From assembly GCA_900550625.1 (NCBI GenBank), contig URSW01000022.1, forward strand, positions 1 through 14,231: a stretch of DNA of 14,231 bases, written 5' to 3'. The notes beneath the pieces were generated by a model. The model did not search any database. It was not told where the DNA came from and worked only from the letters and a program-made list of their open reading frames with translations. This DNA is from an uncultured Eubacteriales bacterium. Lineage in GTDB: Bacteria; Bacillota; Clostridia; Oscillospirales; CAG-272. Below, in pieces: positions 12,747 to 14,231 of this stretch. How positions within the stretch are numbered: position 1 is the stretch's first letter; every line of letters starts with the position of its first letter. The position numbers and the translations under genes were made by a program.

Positions 12747-12789
12747 CCCCACATAGGCAATTACCCCAATAGAATACATAAGAAACTGA

Positions 12790-12816
12790 CTGCCGGAGTA
12801 GGAAAGCTCCCGGCAG
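12790..12816 (-). repeat. Terminator-like hairpin upstream of the ABC promoter
   Basis: CTGCCGGAG (12790-12798) and CTCCCGGCAG (12807-12816), one bulge, eight-base loop. On the minus strand it is followed by CAGTTTCTT, a poor T-run. It may insulate the ABC unit from transcription of the kinase gene. Around it, 12747-12950 shows no gene. Confidence 0.45.
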
Positions 12817-12950
12817 CCATACAAAATCTCAGATATCCAAAGGCACTGTATTCGGTTACGACAACAGTGTTATTAAAGCATTACGGTTTCGGTGATATTT
12901 TATTCGCCTCTCAAAGCCCGCAAAGCGAATACTGTTCGACGCAAATATCG

Positions 12951-12988
12951 CTGCGGAGCAGTAAGGCTCGCCTTTACTGCTCCGGCAG
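12951..12988 (-). terminator. Large hairpin after the histidine kinase gene
   Basis: CTGCGGAGCAGTAAGG (12951-12966), loop CTCG, CCTTTACTGCTCCGGCAG (12971-12988), about sixteen pairs with two bulges, 16 bases past the kinase stop on the minus strand. No T-run follows, so it may be a 3'-end stabiliser as well as a terminator. Its ends resemble those of the hairpin at 12790-12816. Confidence 0.55.
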
Positions 12989-13004
12989 ACCCCGCACCCA
13001 AACG

Positions 13005-14231
13005 TCACCGTGCGCCCTGTGCGTTTGCGCCGGAAAGCGTGACCGTAAACGTACTTCCCTCTCCGAACGTGCTTTCAAGATTGATGCTTCCGCCCATGTC
13101 CATGACGGCGTGCTTGACGATCGACAGTCCGAGACCGGTGCCGCCGACCTCCTTCGAACGGCTCTTATCCACGCGGTAGAAGCGCTCGAAAACTCTCTGC
13201 CGATCCTCGGGCGCGATGCCGATTCCGGTGTCGGAAACGGTCAGCACCGCTCCGTCGTCCGAAGCCTTCACATCTACGCTGACGCTTCCGCCGTCGCGGT
13301 TATACTTTATTGCGTTGTCGCACAGATTGAACACGATCTCGTGAAGCAGGCGGCTGACGCCGTTCACGATCGCAACCTCACCGGTCAGATTCAGCTTAAC
13401 GTTTTTCTTTTCGGCTTCGTCACGCAGGCGCGAAACCTCCTCCTCTGCGATCTCGTAAAGATCCGCCGTCTCCTTCGGCATATCGCCTCCCTCGTCAAGC
13501 TGCGACAGTCTTATGATATCGTCGATCAGTGAAACGAGGCGGGCTGCCTCGGCGCGAATGCGTCCGACGAAGCGCGGCACATCCGCATCGGCGACCATGC
13601 CGTTTTCAAGAAGCTCCGCGCTTCCCATTATCGAATGAAGCGGTGTCTTCAGCTCATGCGAAACATTCGCGGTGAACTCGCGGCGGTTTCTCTCGGCAAA
13701 TACCCGCTCGGTGACATCAAAGGTAAGCAGTGCAAGTCCGACCGCGCCCTCTCCGGAATCGATCCTGCTTATGTTCAGGCGGTATTCTCTTCCGTCTCTG
13801 CCGAGGGAAAGCTCCGTATGTCCGGATTCCGACGCGAGGTCAATCGCGCGTTCGATATCGCGTCCCCTCTCAATCTCGATGAAGTTGCATCCGACGCATG
13901 AGCCGTCCGTTCCGAAAAATTTTTCGGCTGCGGGATTTATGCTGAGCACGGTCTTTTTCGTGCTGAGGAGCACAAGCCCTTCGCTCATGTTTTCTATGAC
14001 CGCGTAGAACTCGCGCCGTCTGTTTTCAAGCTCCGCCTTCTGCGAATTTATCTTCTTCTGCTGGCGCTCGATATGCGTGAGCAGCGGCGAAAGCTCATCA
14101 TATACGTTGTTTTCAAGCGGGCGGTCGAGGTCGATAGAATTGAGCGGCGCGACCGCCTTTGCGGATACGCGGCGCGCGAGGACCCACGAAAGGATCAGCG
14201 CGAAGATAAAGATCAGCGCAAGGGGCTGAAG
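13005..14231 (-). CDS. Sensor histidine kinase (PhoR/WalK-like), N-terminus outside window
   Basis: 408 residues are visible; the frame is open to the window edge, and the ATG at 13988 is internal. Order from the edge: the end of a membrane helix (ALIFIFALILSWVLA), a HAMP-like linker (RRVSAKAVAPLNSID...LSPLLTHIE), a coiled coil (QQKKINSQKAELENRRREFY), a PAS domain (AVIENMSEGLVLLSTKKTVL onward), and HisKA with FTANVSHELKTPLHSIMG, whose phospho-accepting His is about visible residue 192. The ATPase domain follows, with N-box NLCDNAIKYN, G1 SDTGIGI, F-box RVFERFYRVD and G2 GGTGLGLSIVKHAV. TM-HAMP-PAS-HisKA-HATPase is the PhoR/WalK layout. The response regulator is normally encoded just upstream, which is beyond the window. 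The signal sensed is unknown. Confidence 0.94.
   Translation of the reverse strand, partial: LQPLALIFIFALILSWVLARRVSAKAVAPLNSIDLDRPLENNVYDELSPLLTHIERQQKKINSQKAELENRRREFYAVIENMSEGLVLLSTKKTVLSINPAAEKFFGTDGSCVGCNFIEIERGRDIERAIDLASESGHTELSLGRDGREYRLNISRIDSGEGAVGLALLTFDVTERVFAERNRREFTANVSHELKTPLHSIMGSAELLENGMVADADVPRFVGRIRAEAARLVSLIDDIIRLSQLDEGGDMPKETADLYEIAEEEVSRLRDEAEKKNVKLNLTGEVAIVNGVSRLLHEIVFNLCDNAIKYNRDGGSVSVDVKASDDGAVLTVSDTGIGIAPEDRQRVFERFYRVDKSRSKEVGGTGLGLSIVKHAVMDMGGSINLESTFGEGSTFTVTLSGANAQGAR

Noticed and set aside
12867..13532. Plus-strand frame of 221 codons opposite the histidine kinase
   Set aside because: Shadow of the kinase gene in high-GC sequence; no coding motif.

Overview
The window looks like chromosomal DNA of a moderately high-GC Clostridia bacterium (Firmicutes/Bacillota; my inference is a gut Oscillospirales-type or related lineage). 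The reasons are strong AGGAGG-type ribosome binding sites, TTGACA/TATAAT promoters, a formate-tetrahydrofolate ligase end, a TSCPD protein, and an unannotated 23-codon spoVM gene, which marks an endospore-forming ancestry. No rRNA, tRNA, CRISPR array, transposase or phage gene was seen.

Layout. Bases 1-2206 (+): 3' end of fhs, a small TSCPD protein, and a seven-helix membrane protein of unknown function whose ribosome binding site lies inside a perfect hairpin. A bidirectional terminator at 2298-2343 separates these from a minus-strand block: rbsK (own promoter), a DUF2927-like lipoprotein, then pncB. Next comes an orphan barstar-like gene (-) with its own promoter. Bases 6609-7666 (+) carry a small acidic Cys-containing membrane protein and a zinc-ribbon/Tic20-like membrane protein. 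A bidirectional terminator follows, then spoVM on the minus strand. Bases 7969-8972 (+) hold a promoter, a long structured leader and a SPOUT/TrmH-type RNA methyltransferase. Bases 9031-10492 (+) hold a promoter, a hairpin-containing ribosome-binding region and a MATE transporter gene broken by a frameshift.

Bases 10660-12746 (-) form a visibly AT-richer unit: a consensus promoter, an 8-codon leader ORF, mutually exclusive RNA stems, a terminator in the leader, and one ABC exporter gene. This is the most interesting part of the window. It has every element of a ribosome-mediated attenuator in front of a drug- or peptide-type exporter, and it looks horizontally acquired. The window ends with most of a PhoR/WalK-like sensor histidine kinase (-), cut off at its N-terminus by the window edge.

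The genes are mostly independent housekeeping and accessory units, with promoters and terminators at nearly every junction, rather than one pathway. Two exporters (a broken MATE and an apparently intact attenuator-controlled ABC half-transporter) lie back to back around a shared terminator.
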